Shown here in pieces: positions 17,546-26,324 of a stretch of DNA of 64,000 nucleotides. The position numbers were made by a program, and so were the translations under genes. Every line of letters begins with the position of its first letter. Position 1 is the first letter of the stretch. A model generated the notes under the pieces. It searched no databases and was not told where the DNA came from. It was given only the letters and a program-made list of their open reading frames with translations. The DNA is from Bacillus amyloliquefaciens DSM 7 = ATCC 23350 (GTDB lineage Bacteria > Bacillota > Bacilli > Bacillales > Bacillaceae): contig NC_014551.1 in NCBI RefSeq assembly GCF_000196735.1, positions 1,545,001 to 1,609,000 of the forward strand, written 5' to 3'.

Positions 17546-18616
17546 ATGTTAAAGCGTTGGCGTCTTTTATCATTATTAGCCTTAGTGCCGCTTTTATTGA
17601 GCGGCTGTGGAAAACCGTTTCTGTCCACACTCAAGCCTGCCGGCGAAGTGGCTGATAAACAGTATGATCTGACGGTGCTCAGCACACTTATCATGGTTGT
17701 CGTCGTTGCGGTCGTAGCAGTTATTTTCTTTTACGTCATTGTGAGATTCAGACGGTCGCGTGTCGGAGAAGACACGATACCGAAACAGGTGGAGGGGAAC
17801 CGTTTTTTAGAAATCACCTGGACCGTTATTCCGATCCTGCTTCTGATTATTCTTGTCATCCCGGTTGTCATCCAGACATTGGCGCTGGCGGATACGTCGC
17901 CGATGGATAAGGAAAACCGTAAAGCAGAGGATGCGCTCGTGATTAATGTAAGGGCGAATTTATACTGGTGGGAATTCGAGTATCCTGATTACGGATTTGT
18001 GACAAGTCAGGAGCTGATCGTTCCCACAGATGAACGCGTTTATTTCAAGCTGAAGTCATCCGATGTGAAACACTCTTTCTGGATTCCGTCAGCCGGAGGA
18101 AAAATCGATACGAATACGGATAACGACAATACTTTCTTTTTGACCTTTGATTCTAAACGCAGCAAAGAAGCGGGAGAATACTTCTTCGGGAAATGCGCGG
18201 AGCTGTGCGGACCTTCACATGCGCTAATGGATTTCAAAGTGAAACCGCTGCCGTCAAAAGAATTTAAACAATGGACGAAAGCGATGAAGAATTATAAGCA
18301 TACAACAGATTCCGGTTTAGCCGCGCAAGGAGAAGAGCTGTTTAAGGAAAAAAACTGCCTGAGCTGTCATGCGGTTGAGCCTAATGACAAACGGGCTGAA
18401 GCGGCAAGAACGGCTCCGAACCTGGCTACCTTCGGCGAACGTGTCAAAGTGGCCGGCATTAAGGATGCGAATAAAGAGAATATAAAAGCCTGGCTGAAAA
18501 ATCCGGACAGCATTAAACCGGGCAATAAAATGACAGGCACGTATCCGAAGCTCTCGGACGCTGAAACGGATGCGCTGTATGAATATTTAAAAGGTCTGAA
18601 AGCGGAGAACAAGTAA
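17546..18616 (+). CDS. ctaC: Cytochrome caa3 oxidase subunit II with fused cytochrome c
   Basis: A 356-residue lipoprotein subunit. Lipobox LSGC with Cys21, two transmembrane helices (about 45-70 and 90-115), then the extracellular CuA cupredoxin domain with ligands in FGKCAELCGPSHALM. A C-terminal class I cytochrome c domain has CLSCH (Cys271) and axial Met in GNKMTGTY. Electrons enter at the heme c, pass to CuA and on to subunit I. The ATG at 17546 is chosen because AAGGGG lies 9 bp upstream; an in-frame TTG at 17537 sits right on that site. N-terminus MLKRWRLLSLL matches the family. Confidence 0.96.
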   Translation: MLKRWRLLSLLALVPLLLSGCGKPFLSTLKPAGEVADKQYDLTVLSTLIMVVVVAVVAVIFFYVIVRFRRSRVGEDTIPKQVEGNRFLEITWTVIPILLLIILVIPVVIQTLALADTSPMDKENRKAEDALVINVRANLYWWEFEYPDYGFVTSQELIVPTDERVYFKLKSSDVKHSFWIPSAGGKIDTNTDNDNTFFLTFDSKRSKEAGEYFFGKCAELCGPSHALMDFKVKPLPSKEFKQWTKAMKNYKHTTDSGLAAQGEELFKEKNCLSCHAVEPNDKRAEAARTAPNLATFGERVKVAGIKDANKENIKAWLKNPDSIKPGNKMTGTYPKLSDAETDALYEYLKGLKAENK

Positions 18617-18647
18617 GGACAGGGAGATATCAGGGGGGAGGTCGCAA

Positions 18648-20516
18648 ATGATGAATACGCTTACAGGACAGCAGAGAAAAGGCTCTTTGCTTTGGGATTA
18701 TTTGACGACGGTTGACCATAAGAAAATCGCGATTTTATACATGATCGCCGGGGGATTTTTCTTCGTCGTCGGCGGACTTGAGGCCATGCTTATCAGGATT
18801 CAACTCTTGAGGCCAGGGAACGATTTTGTAGGTGCGCAGCAGTTTAATGAAATTATGACGATGCACGGGACGACAATGATCTTCCTGGCGGCAATGCCGC
18901 TGTTATTCGGGCTCATGAACGCGGTTGTCCCGCTTCAGATCGGGGCGCGTGACGTATCATTTCCATTTCTGAATGCGCTTGGGTTCTGGCTGTTTTTCTT
19001 CGGGGGAATCTTTTTGAATCTGAGCTGGTTTTTAGGAGGGGCTCCCGATGCAGGCTGGACGTCATATGCGTCGCTTGCGCTGAATTCAAAAGGGCACGGC
19101 ATTGACTTTTTCGTGCTCGGGCTGCAAATATCGGGCTTAGGAACGCTGATTGCGGGGATCAACTTTCTCGCAACCATTATTAACATGAGGGCGCCCGGTT
19201 TGACATATATGAGACTGCCGCTGTTTACATGGACGACATTTGTGGCGTCGGCACTCATTTTATTCGCATTTCCTCCGCTCACCGTCGGTTTGGCGCTGAT
19301 GATGCTGGACCGTTTGTTCGGAACGAATTTCTTCAATCCTGAATTGGGCGGAAATACGATTATCTGGGAGCATCTGTTTTGGATTTTCGGGCATCCGGAA
19401 GTATACATTTTAATTCTTCCTGCCTTTGGGATTTTTTCGGAAGTCATTCCCGTATTTGCGAGAAAGCGCCTGTTCGGTTATTCCTCAATGGTCTTTGCGA
19501 TTGTTTTGATCGGCTTTCTCGGATTCATGGTATGGGTTCACCACATGTTTACGACGGGACTCGGACCGATTGCCAATGCGATATTTGCGGTTGCGACGAT
19601 GGCGATTGCGGTGCCTACGGGCATTAAGATTTTCAACTGGCTATTGACCATCTGGGGAGGAAATGTCAAATTCACGACGCCTATGCTGTATGCCGTCGCT
19701 TTTATTCCTTCTTTCGTGCTCGGAGGAGTGACGGGTGTCATGCTGGCGGCCGCTGCGGCGGATTATCAGTTCCACGATACGTATTTTGTCGTTGCGCATT
19801 TCCATTACGTCATTATCGGCGGCGTTGTGTTCGGCATCCTGGCGGGCGTGCATTTCTGGTGGCCGAAAATGTTTGGAAAGGTGCTTCATGAAACGATGGG
19901 GAAAATTTCGTTCGTCTTATTTTTCATCGGGTTTCATCTTACCTTCTTCATCCAGCATTTCCTGGGCTTGATGGGAATGCCGCGGCGCGTTTACACATAT
20001 CTGCCCGGCCAGGGGCTTGATACCGGCAACCTGATCAGTTCAATCGGTGCGTTTTTCATGGCGGGCGCGGCTGTTTTACTCGTCGTCAATATTGTTTATA
20101 CCTCTATAAAAGGGAAATACGTCGGGAACGACCCGTGGCTGGACGGACGTACGCTCGAATGGGCGGTCTCTTCGCCGCCGCCTGAATATAATTTTAAACA
20201 GCTTCCGTTTGTACGGGGACTTGATCCGCTGTGGATCGAAAAGCAGGCCGGAAATGAAGGGATGGCGCCTGCAGAGCCAGTAGAGGACATTCATATGCCG
20301 AACGGCTCCATCATGCCGCTTATCATATCCTTCGGGCTCTTTGTCGCAGCGTTCGGGTTTTTATACCACTCCGATTATTCATGGGGGCTTCCGGTTATCT
20401 TTATAGGGCTCGGAATCACATTCTTTACTATGCTGCTTCGCTCTGTGGTCGATGATTACGGCTATCATATTCACAAAGAAGATCTGCCGAATGATGATAA
20501 AGGGGTGAAGGCGTAA
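18648..20516 (+). CDS. ctaD: Cytochrome caa3 oxidase subunit I
   Basis: A 622-residue heme-copper oxidase subunit holding heme a, heme a3 and CuB, the site of oxygen reduction and proton pumping. Seen: MTMHGTTM (heme a His), GHPEVYILILPAFG (CuB His with the cross-linked Tyr), VWVHHMFTTG, and HFHYVIIGG (heme a3 and a His). About fourteen helices including the extra C-terminal ones typical of caa3. Start is the first of two ATG codons. Its TAA overlaps the ctaE ATG by one base. Confidence 0.97.
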   Translation: MMNTLTGQQRKGSLLWDYLTTVDHKKIAILYMIAGGFFFVVGGLEAMLIRIQLLRPGNDFVGAQQFNEIMTMHGTTMIFLAAMPLLFGLMNAVVPLQIGARDVSFPFLNALGFWLFFFGGIFLNLSWFLGGAPDAGWTSYASLALNSKGHGIDFFVLGLQISGLGTLIAGINFLATIINMRAPGLTYMRLPLFTWTTFVASALILFAFPPLTVGLALMMLDRLFGTNFFNPELGGNTIIWEHLFWIFGHPEVYILILPAFGIFSEVIPVFARKRLFGYSSMVFAIVLIGFLGFMVWVHHMFTTGLGPIANAIFAVATMAIAVPTGIKIFNWLLTIWGGNVKFTTPMLYAVAFIPSFVLGGVTGVMLAAAAADYQFHDTYFVVAHFHYVIIGGVVFGILAGVHFWWPKMFGKVLHETMGKISFVLFFIGFHLTFFIQHFLGLMGMPRRVYTYLPGQGLDTGNLISSIGAFFMAGAAVLLVVNIVYTSIKGKYVGNDPWLDGRTLEWAVSSPPPEYNFKQLPFVRGLDPLWIEKQAGNEGMAPAEPVEDIHMPNGSIMPLIISFGLFVAAFGFLYHSDYSWGLPVIFIGLGITFFTMLLRSVVDDYGYHIHKEDLPNDDKGVKA

Positions 20517-21139
20517 TGCAGCTGCAGGAAAAAATGACTGCTGAAACCTTTCCGGCTTCTCCTGAAAAAGCAACGCTGGAGGGGAAAAATAAGTTTTTAG
20601 GATTTTGGCTGTTTCTCGGCGGGGAAACGGTTCTGTTCGCCTCGCTTTTTGCGACATTCCTTGCTTTGCGGGAATCAAAAGCAGGAGGGCCGTCAACGGC
20701 TGATATGTTTGAGCTGCCGATCGTGTTTATCGCCACGATGCTTCTTTTAACGAGCAGCTTAACGAGTGTGTATGCGATGTATCATATGAAAAATTTCTCC
20801 TTTAAAAAAATGCAGGTGTGGCTTTTGATTACCGTTTTATTGGGAGCCGGATTTTTAGGGGTTGAAATCTATGAATTTAAGCATTACACTCACGAGTTCG
20901 GATTTACGATCACAAGCTCTGCGCTCGGCTCAGCGTTTTATACGCTTGTCGGCACACACGGAGCACACGTGGCCTTCGGGCTGTTATGGATCAGCGCTCT
21001 GATGATCCGGAATGCTAAAAGAGGGCTCAGCCTTTATAACGCGCCGAAATATTATGTGGCCAGTCTATATTGGCATTTTATCGATGTCGTGTGGGTCTTT
21101 ATCTTTACCGTTGTATATTTGATGGGGATGGTGGGATAA
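20516..21139 (+). CDS. ctaE: Cytochrome caa3 oxidase subunit III
   Basis: A 207-residue membrane protein with five transmembrane helices, as expected for bacterial caa3 subunit III. Conserved features are KFLGFWLFLGGETVLFASLF, the helix with TLVGTHGAHV, and the final YWHFIDVVWVFIFTVVYL. The ATG overlaps the last base of the ctaD stop, indicating translational coupling. It stabilises the core oxidase. Confidence 0.96.
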   Translation: MQLQEKMTAETFPASPEKATLEGKNKFLGFWLFLGGETVLFASLFATFLALRESKAGGPSTADMFELPIVFIATMLLLTSSLTSVYAMYHMKNFSFKKMQVWLLITVLLGAGFLGVEIYEFKHYTHEFGFTITSSALGSAFYTLVGTHGAHVAFGLLWISALMIRNAKRGLSLYNAPKYYVASLYWHFIDVVWVFIFTVVYLMGMVG

Positions 21140-21141
21140 CG

Positions 21142-21474
21142 ATGGACGATAACAAAAACAGAGGGACTGTCAGTACGGATCTCGAATATCGGAAAAAGAA
21201 AAATGCCGAGGAGATGAAATATCAGGTCATATCCTTCGGTTTAATGATCGGCCTTACGCTCGTCGCGTTTTTGACGGTGGCTGCTGACGGCATTGCCGGG
21301 TGGTTTACGATGCCGTTTCTTATCCTGCTTGCGGTCATCCAGGTCATTTTTCAGCTGTTTTACTTTATGCATATGAGCCAGAAAGGGCATGAAGCGCCGT
21401 CACTATTTCTGTATTCGGGAATATTTGTCGCGTTTATCACCGTGCTTGCATTTGTCACGATTATTTGGTGGTAA
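21142..21474 (+). CDS. ctaF: Cytochrome caa3 oxidase subunit IV
   Basis: A 110-residue protein with three transmembrane helices (about 32-52, 55-78 and 85-108) and a charged N-terminus (MDDNKNRGTVSTDLEYRKK). The ATG at 21142 lies 2 bp past the ctaE stop; a longer reading starting inside ctaE lacks a ribosome site. The length equals B. subtilis CtaF. COX4 family (prokaryotic type). Confidence 0.94.
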   Translation: MDDNKNRGTVSTDLEYRKKKNAEEMKYQVISFGLMIGLTLVAFLTVAADGIAGWFTMPFLILLAVIQVIFQLFYFMHMSQKGHEAPSLFLYSGIFVAFITVLAFVTIIWW

Positions 21475-21498
21475 TCGGGGCGGCGGGGAGTGAGAGAG

Positions 21499-22383
21499 TT
21501 GATTAATTTGGAAATGTTCGGGTTTCGCGCAATGTGGAGCCCTTATCTGTTTTGTATAACTGCCGTGATAACAGGTATTTACTTTTACTGGTGCAGCCGG
21601 CATAAAGGGCGTGTGTCCGCTAAGGAGAAGGTGCTGTTTGTGCTTTCCGCGTTATTTTTTTACGCGGCTGCTGGAAGTCCCGTTGATTTATTGGGGCATG
21701 TGATGTTCAGCGCCCATATGGCGCAAATGGCGGTTTTGTTTTTAGTCGTACCGCCGCTGTTGATTTCCGGAATTCCCGGCTGGGCATGGAAAAAAGTGAT
21801 TTTCCGTCCCGTCGTAAAGCCGCTGTTTTCGTTCTTTTCACTGCCGCTTATCGCTTTGCTGCTGTTTAACGGCATTTTTTCACTGTATCATATCCCGTTT
21901 ATATTTGATGCCGTCAAAACGGATTCGCTGTATCACACGCTGATGAACGGACTCATCTTTGTAACGGCGTTTTTTATGTGGTGGCCGCTTGTGCATCAGG
22001 TGGAAGGTCTGCCCCGTCTCAGCGGTTTAATGAAGCTGGGGTACATTATGGCAGACGGGATTCTGTTAACGCCGGCCTGCGCGCTCATTATGTTCAGCGG
22101 GGCGCCCATGTATGCCACGTATACAGACCCGGCGGCTTGGGCCGAAGCAATGAAGCTTTGTGTTCCTTTAGATCTGCTGGAACAGATCCCTTTATCCGGA
22201 CCGGAGATGTTTAACACGCTTCCTCCTTTGGAAGATCAGCAGCTTGGGGCAGTGCTGATGAAAATCATTCAAGAGGCGGTTTACGGAACATATTTGGCTG
22301 TCATCTTTTTTCAGTGGGTCAGAACGGAACGGGAAAAAGATACGCCGTCAGAGCCGCCGTATATCGAGCATACCGTCTCATAA
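21499..22383 (+). CDS. ctaG: Cytochrome c oxidase assembly factor CtaG
   Basis: A polytopic membrane protein of about 294 residues of the caa3_CtaG family, needed for formation of active caa3 oxidase, probably through copper delivery. About seven helices. Conserved His and Met residues lie in [18 protein letters not shown] and LVHQVEG, which could bind copper. The TTG at 21499 is preferred over a GTG at 21490 because GGGGAG lies directly on the GTG but about 8 bp from the TTG. Last gene of the cta operon, ended by a terminator. Confidence 0.93.
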   Translation: MINLEMFGFRAMWSPYLFCITAVITGIYFYWCSRHKGRVSAKEKVLFVLSALFFYAAAGSPVDLLGHVMFSAHMAQMAVLFLVVPPLLISGIPGWAWKKVIFRPVVKPLFSFFSLPLIALLLFNGIFSLYHIPFIFDAVKTDSLYHTLMNGLIFVTAFFMWWPLVHQVEGLPRLSGLMKLGYIMADGILLTPACALIMFSGAPMYATYTDPAAWAEAMKLCVPLDLLEQIPLSGPEMFNTLPPLEDQQLGAVLMKIIQEAVYGTYLAVIFFQWVRTEREKDTPSEPPYIEHTVS

Positions 22384-22384
22384 A

Positions 22385-22415
22385 AAAAGTACAGCAGAAT
22401 ATGCTGTACTTTTTA
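22385..22415. terminator. Bidirectional terminator ctaG/ylbA
   Basis: AAGTACAGCA pairs with TGCTGTACTT, with A and T tracts on either side, between convergent genes. Confidence 0.85.
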
Positions 22416-22775
22416 TTACATTTGCACTGTTTTTAAAGACTCTGCCAATTCAAGCAGTAACGCCTTGCTTTCTGCGACGACATGTTCCGGAAATTCTTCA
22501 GCGCTGCCGTATTCTACGCCGTGCGGATAATAATGCTTTCCTAAAAGAGGGGCCTTCAGCTGAATTACGGCACGGCTGCCGCCTACATCGCCCTCTTGTG
22601 CCGTTCCTTGAATCCGCAGATAAAATGTTCCCTCAGGAACTGAAAACTTTTTGTCGTAAGTCACTCTTTCATAATCCCATTGTCCCGCCAGAATGAGCCC
22701 TTTGCTTTCCATCAGATCATTCAAGCGGCTGAGCTCCGCTGTTACCCCTTCAAGACCGCTGTTTTCAAACTTCAA
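22416..22775 (-). CDS. ylbA: YugN-like family protein YlbA
   Basis: A 119-residue soluble protein of the YugN-like family, function unknown. Begins MKFENSGLEGVTAELSRLND; the middle has a beta-rich stretch YLRIQGTAQEGDVG and the C-terminus is helical. A GGAGGGGG site precedes the ATG. Convergent with ctaG and divergent from ylbB. Confidence 0.85.
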   Translation of the reverse strand: MKFENSGLEGVTAELSRLNDLMESKGLILAGQWDYERVTYDKKFSVPEGTFYLRIQGTAQEGDVGGSRAVIQLKAPLLGKHYYPHGVEYGSAEEFPEHVVAESKALLLELAESLKTVQM

Positions 22776-22858
22776 ACCTTCCCCCTCCTTTTAAAATTTA
22801 CCTTTCCTGACAATCATAGTATGAAAGCGTTACACTTTCAATGATTCATACGGTGAAA

Positions 22859-22888
22859 GTATGCAAAAAGAAAAATTTGACGACAATA
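22859..22888 (+). promoter_or_regulatory. Forespore (SigF/SigG-type) promoter of ylbB
   Basis: -35 GTATG (22859-22863), 15 bp, -10 GACGACAATA (22879-22888). This matches the SigF -10 pattern GGnnAnAnTR at all but one defined position. About 28 bp before the ylbB start. Confidence 0.6.
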
Positions 22889-22915
22889 GTAGCAGAAAAA
22901 AGGAGGAATTCCGCA

Positions 22916-23359
22916 ATGACAAAGATCAATAAGCTCATGACGTCAAACTTGCAATATTGTACAGTATTAGATAATGTATATGAAGCTGCGGTGAAGATGA
23001 AAGACGCGGATGTCGGCGCCATTCCGATTGTGGATGAAGACGGCGAAACACTTGTCGGGATCGTGACAGACAGAGATCTCGTATTACGGGGAATTGCTTC
23101 AAAAAGGCCGAACTCTCAAAAAATAACAGACGCAATGACTGAGCGGGTTATCAGTGCAGAAGAAGACGCTTCTGTGGAAGAAGTGCTCCATATGATGGCT
23201 GAGCATCAGCTCAGAAGAATCCCCGTCACAAGGGATAAAAAACTGGTCGGCATTGTCACGCTCGGCGATCTTTCCTTGGCTGAGCAATCAAATGAGCAAG
23301 CAGGCCGGGCGCTGTCTGACATTTCTGAAGACGGAGGTCCGGAGGGGTTTATTCATTAA
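22916..23359 (+). CDS. ylbB: CBS-domain protein YlbB
   Basis: A 147-residue protein made of two CBS domains (about 7-63 and 72-127; motifs VGAIPIVDEDGETLVGIVTDRDL and LRRIPVTRDKKLVGIVTLGDL in part). Tandem CBS pairs bind adenosyl ligands and act as sensors. The ATG at 22916 has a perfect AAAGGAGG site; the longer upstream reading does not. A forespore-type promoter precedes it, and B. subtilis ylbB is, as I recall, in the SigF regulon. Confidence 0.92.
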   Translation: MTKINKLMTSNLQYCTVLDNVYEAAVKMKDADVGAIPIVDEDGETLVGIVTDRDLVLRGIASKRPNSQKITDAMTERVISAEEDASVEEVLHMMAEHQLRRIPVTRDKKLVGIVTLGDLSLAEQSNEQAGRALSDISEDGGPEGFIH

Positions 23360-23443
23360 ACATAAACCACGGACGTTACAAATAGGCTGTACTGTATAAG
23401 AATAAACAATAACTGAACGGTTTGATTTCATGGGGGTGAGAGG

Positions 23444-24484
23444 TTGAAAAATATCGCCAGGGCTCTCGTTATCCTTTTGCTTATTTACGGAGCGTATGTT
23501 CTGATTATACAATATGGATCGGCTCCTCAGAAAAAGACGAATCAGGAGGAGCCTCATGCTGCCAATGAAGAAGCGAGCGGAAAACGGCTGAAAATCCCGT
23601 CATCCGGACTGCTTTCTCTCATGGGGAAATCTGCTGCCGATGTGAAAAAGAAACTTGGGGAACCGTCCCGGAAAGATCCTTCTGCCTATGATTATGAATG
23701 GTGGGTGTACAACCAGGGGAAAGACCAATATGTACAAGTCGGTATTCTGAATGATAAAGCCGTGACATTATATGCTTCGGGAAGCGGCATCAACGCAAAA
23801 CCGTTTAAGATCGGCGAATCGACAGGCGAAGTTTTTAAAACGACGCAGGTTGCCCCGTTTGTCAATGTGACTGACAAGGGAAACACGTACCGGTTTGAGT
23901 TTTCTGAAGAAGATATCAATACCCGTCCCACTGTTAAGATAGGCGGTATGTATGTTCAGCTGTATATGGACAAATTTGACGGGAATCTGTCAAGCATCAG
24001 GGCATTTGATGCCGAAACGCTTGTAAAACAAAGGCCGTATGAGGTCATGTACAGAGGAAGACTGACAGAACCCGAGCCTGTTTCCGATAAAAAATGGGAC
24101 GACATTGAACGAGCGAGTGAGCAGCAGATTCTCGATATTACAAATGTCATTCGCGTGAAACACGGACTTGCAAGGTTGAAATGGGACGAAGGCGCTGCAA
24201 AAGTGGCATTCGGCCACAGCAAGGACATGAAAGACAACAAGTATTTCTCCCATGTCTCAAAGAAATACGGGACTCTGAAAGACCGCTTGAAAAAAGGCGA
24301 TGTGAAATATCAGGAGGCCGGTGAAAATATTGCGTACAACTATGTGGACGGTCCTGCAGCCGTGGAGGGCTGGCTGAACAGCGAAGGACACAGAAAGGCG
24401 CTGTTAAGCCCGGATTACACGCACCTCGGTGTCGGCGTGGACCGGAAATATTATACGCAGAACTTTATTAAGCCTTGGGAGTAA
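23444..24484 (+). CDS. ylbC: CAP-domain protein YlbC
   Basis: A 346-residue protein with an N-terminal signal anchor (about 5-24), a linker, a CAP-associated N-terminal domain (about 55-200) and a C-terminal CAP/SCP domain (about 222-340; LARLKWDEGAAKVAFGHSKD, YFSHVS, GENIAYN, WLNSEGHRKALL). The CAP cavity His and Glu residues are present. TTG start after GGGGTGAGAGG. It follows ylbB by 84 bp and probably shares sporulation expression. Acts outside the membrane; its substrate is unknown. Confidence 0.9.
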   Translation: MKNIARALVILLLIYGAYVLIIQYGSAPQKKTNQEEPHAANEEASGKRLKIPSSGLLSLMGKSAADVKKKLGEPSRKDPSAYDYEWWVYNQGKDQYVQVGILNDKAVTLYASGSGINAKPFKIGESTGEVFKTTQVAPFVNVTDKGNTYRFEFSEEDINTRPTVKIGGMYVQLYMDKFDGNLSSIRAFDAETLVKQRPYEVMYRGRLTEPEPVSDKKWDDIERASEQQILDITNVIRVKHGLARLKWDEGAAKVAFGHSKDMKDNKYFSHVSKKYGTLKDRLKKGDVKYQEAGENIAYNYVDGPAAVEGWLNSEGHRKALLSPDYTHLGVGVDRKYYTQNFIKPWE

Positions 24485-24522
24485 AAAAACGCAGAGGGGC
24501 GCGTCCCCCGCGGTTTTTTTGT
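24484..24522 (+). terminator. Terminator of ylbC
   Basis: A GC-rich hairpin around GGGGCGCGTCCCC, flanked by AAAC-GC / GC-GGTTT pairing and seven T. Confidence 0.7.
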
Positions 24523-24655
24523 TTTTCGCGGGCGGGCTCCTGCCGGAATCAATAAATTTTACACATACCTGCTTTTTTTCGTAATTTAGGCGAACATTAA
24601 GGCGCCTGAACCGATACATTATAGCAGGCAAAACTTTTCGGAGGGGGTGAGAATT

Positions 24656-25066
24656 GTGGCGAATCAGCAATCACGGCAATCAATCGATGATTTTAAACAA
24701 TTCGTAAAAAAGCATCCCAAACTGATTCAAAATGTTCGCAAGGAACAAAGAAGCTGGCAGGAAGTCTATGAAAATTGGGTTCTCCTCGGTGAGGACGATT
24801 CGATGTGGGAGCCTTTTAAAGACGAGACCGTTCAGCCTTCTTCTGAAGCGGAAACCAAAAAGGAATCAGCTGAAAAAAACGATTTCGTTTCAAAAATGGT
24901 CACTGCCGTCAAAAAGATGGATATAAACCAAATGAATGAGCAGATCAATAAAATGAGCCAGTCCATTTCATCATTGCAAAGCCTTTTAAGCCAATTTTCG
25001 GGCAGCAGCACAAAGCAGCCCCGGCAAGGCTCCGGACAACATCCTTTTTCGTTCAGGAAGGATTAA
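24656..25066 (+). CDS. ylbD: YlbD-like spore coat protein
   Basis: A protein of about 136 residues of the YlbD coat family. N-terminal helical part includes DDFKQFVKKHPKLIQNVR and WVLLGEDDSMW; the Gln/Ser-rich C-terminus is probably disordered. The GTG at 24656 is chosen because GGAGGGGG overlaps the GTG at 24647 but sits properly for the later one. Followed 15 bp on by ylbE. The coat role is taken from family naming. Confidence 0.82.
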   Translation: MANQQSRQSIDDFKQFVKKHPKLIQNVRKEQRSWQEVYENWVLLGEDDSMWEPFKDETVQPSSEAETKKESAEKNDFVSKMVTAVKKMDINQMNEQINKMSQSISSLQSLLSQFSGSSTKQPRQGSGQHPFSFRKD

Positions 25067-25081
25067 AGAAGGGGATCGTGT

Positions 25082-25321
25082 ATGCGAAAAGAGGTTCAGG
25101 AATTCATATCTGCAGATGAGGAACGAAAACGGTTTATACGGCAGCGCCCCGTCTGGTACCGCAGACTTGCGAGAAAACCGGACGATCTCAATTCCTTTCA
25201 GCTGGACATGATGAATTTTTACGAAAAAACGATACCGCATCGGGTAAGCCAATTCTCAAACGGGATTCAGATGGCGCAGATGATGATGCAGATGGTTCAC
25301 GCCATGCGTTCGCAGGATTAA
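25082..25321 (+). CDS. ylbE: YlbE-like protein
   Basis: A 79-residue basic N-terminal/Met-rich C-terminal protein of the YlbE family (MRKEVQEFISADEERKRFIR; tail MAQMMMQMVHAM). An AAGGGGAT site lies before the ATG. It is 15 bp after ylbD, so the two form an operon. Function unknown, probably sporulation-linked like its neighbour. Confidence 0.85.
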   Translation: MRKEVQEFISADEERKRFIRQRPVWYRRLARKPDDLNSFQLDMMNFYEKTIPHRVSQFSNGIQMAQMMMQMVHAMRSQD

Positions 25322-25392
25322 AAGGCATTTTAACGCCCGCATTTTCCAATTGGCTGGTTTCATGGTAAACTAACAACTGGAGGTGCGTATTG

Positions 25393-25842
25393 ATGTATGC
25401 AACAGTTGAGTCCGTCAGGCTTCAAAGTGAAGCGGAGCAGCTTGCCGGCATGATTCTGCAGTCTGAGACGGCTGAAAATTACCGCGATTGTTACAAGCGT
25501 CTCCATGAAGATGAAGAGGCACGGCGGATTATTCGTTCTTTTATGAGCATTAAAGAGCAGTATGAGGATGTGCAGCGCTTTGGCAAATATCATCCTGACT
25601 ATAGAGAGATTTCCCGCAAAATGAGAGAAATGAAGCGGGAGCTGGATTTAAATGATAAGGTGGCCGAATTTAAAAAAGCGGAGACTGAGCTTCAGTCGCT
25701 GCTTGACGAGATCAGCATTGAACTCGGAACGGCCGTCTCGGAGCATGTAAAAGTTCCGACGGGGAATCCTTATTTTGACGGCCTGTCATCCTGCGGCGGC
25801 GGCTGCGGTTCCGGCGGCGGGTGCGGATGCAAAGTTTCCTGA
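25393..25842 (+). CDS. ricF: Y-complex subunit YlbF/RicF
   Basis: A 149-residue protein of the RicAFT (YmcA-YlbF-YaaT) complex, which directs RNase Y processing of mRNA and affects sporulation, competence and biofilm. Mostly helical (com_ylbF domain), ending in a Gly/Cys tail CGGGCGSGGGCGCKVS; these Cys help bind the complex's Fe-S clusters. ATG at 25393 (MYATVESVRLQSE) after GGAGGTG; an in-frame TTG one codon earlier is less likely. The stop overlaps the start of a perfect palindromic terminator. Confidence 0.95.
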   Translation: MYATVESVRLQSEAEQLAGMILQSETAENYRDCYKRLHEDEEARRIIRSFMSIKEQYEDVQRFGKYHPDYREISRKMREMKRELDLNDKVAEFKKAETELQSLLDEISIELGTAVSEHVKVPTGNPYFDGLSSCGGGCGSGGGCGCKVS

Positions 25843-25864
25843 CGAGACGGCCGTCTCGTCTTTT
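25841..25864 (+). terminator. Palindromic hairpin after ricF
   Basis: GACGAGAC-GGCC-GTCTCGTC is a perfect 20-bp palindrome followed by TTTT. It begins within the ricF stop codon and may only partly end transcription before ylbG. Confidence 0.7.
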
Positions 25865-25900
25865 ACATAAAATGAACAGAAAGTCAGGCGGGTGATCATG

Positions 25901-26173
25901 ATGGAAAGCAAGCGCCAAGGCATAATCGTATATCTGCATTCTTTAAAACACAGTAAAATGCTGAGAAAATTCGGCAACGTTCATTATGTTTCCAAACGGC
26001 TGAAATACGTTGTGCTGTATTGCGATATGGAGCTGATCGAAAAAACGATGGAAAAGATTTCATCTTATTCATACGTGAAGAAAGTAGAGCCTTCTTATAA
26101 GCCTTTTTTAAAGCTGGAATTTGAATCAAAGCTTGATAAAGCGAAAGAGTACGATTATAAGATCGGCATATAA
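25901..26173 (+). CDS. ylbG: DUF2129 protein YlbG
   Basis: A 90-residue basic protein ([40 protein letters not shown]-terminal [18 protein letters not shown]). The ATG at 25901 gives the family length and the best spacing from the AGGCGGGTG site; an ATG at 25898 and a GTG at 25892 are in frame. Sits right after ricF in many Firmicutes, which hints at a link with the Y-complex; function unproven. Its stop codon abuts the A-run of the opposing csfG terminator. Confidence 0.85.
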   Translation: MESKRQGIIVYLHSLKHSKMLRKFGNVHYVSKRLKYVVLYCDMELIEKTMEKISSYSYVKKVEPSYKPFLKLEFESKLDKAKEYDYKIGI

Positions 26174-26199
26174 AAAAATCCCCGCAGATACCTGCGGGG
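26172..26199 (-). terminator. Terminator of csfG
   Basis: Eight-bp GC stem, 4-nt loop and seven T on the minus strand. The opposite orientation has a poor T tract (TCCTTCTATT), so it may end ylbG only weakly. Confidence 0.85.
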
Positions 26200-26318
26200 T
26201 CCTTCTATTCCTTAACAAGTTAAGGAGAAGGCAAAGGGAGAGGAGAAACCGGAGGAAGAACTTATGGGGAAACGTAAGTCTTCTCCGCGGTTGGCAACAA
26301 CATCATTCATTGATGCTG
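26173..26318 (-). ncRNA. csfG: CsfG, forespore small RNA
   Basis: About 146 nt on the minus strand in the ylbG-rsmD gap, where B. subtilis carries the sporulation sRNA CsfG (about 147 nt as I recall). The 3' end is a textbook terminator: CCCCGCAG-GTAT-CTGCGGGG then seven T (26199-26172). The 5' end follows a SigF/SigG-type promoter. The RNA has pyrimidine-rich runs complementary to Shine-Dalgarno sites (CTTCCTCC, TTTCTCCTCTCCC and TTCTCCTT within 26225-26270), a pattern of antisense-acting sRNAs. End positions are estimated from promoter and terminator. The gap shows no protein gene. Confidence 0.75.
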
Positions 26319-26324
26319 TTACAC

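Noticed and set aside
18935..19447. 170-codon open frame antisense to ctaD
   Set aside because: Opposite a highly conserved oxidase gene, with no promoter or ribosome site.
22819..22836. cre-like ATGAAAGCGTTACACT upstream of ylbB
   Set aside because: Two of the fixed consensus positions at the 3' half-site fail, so it was not listed as a CcpA site.
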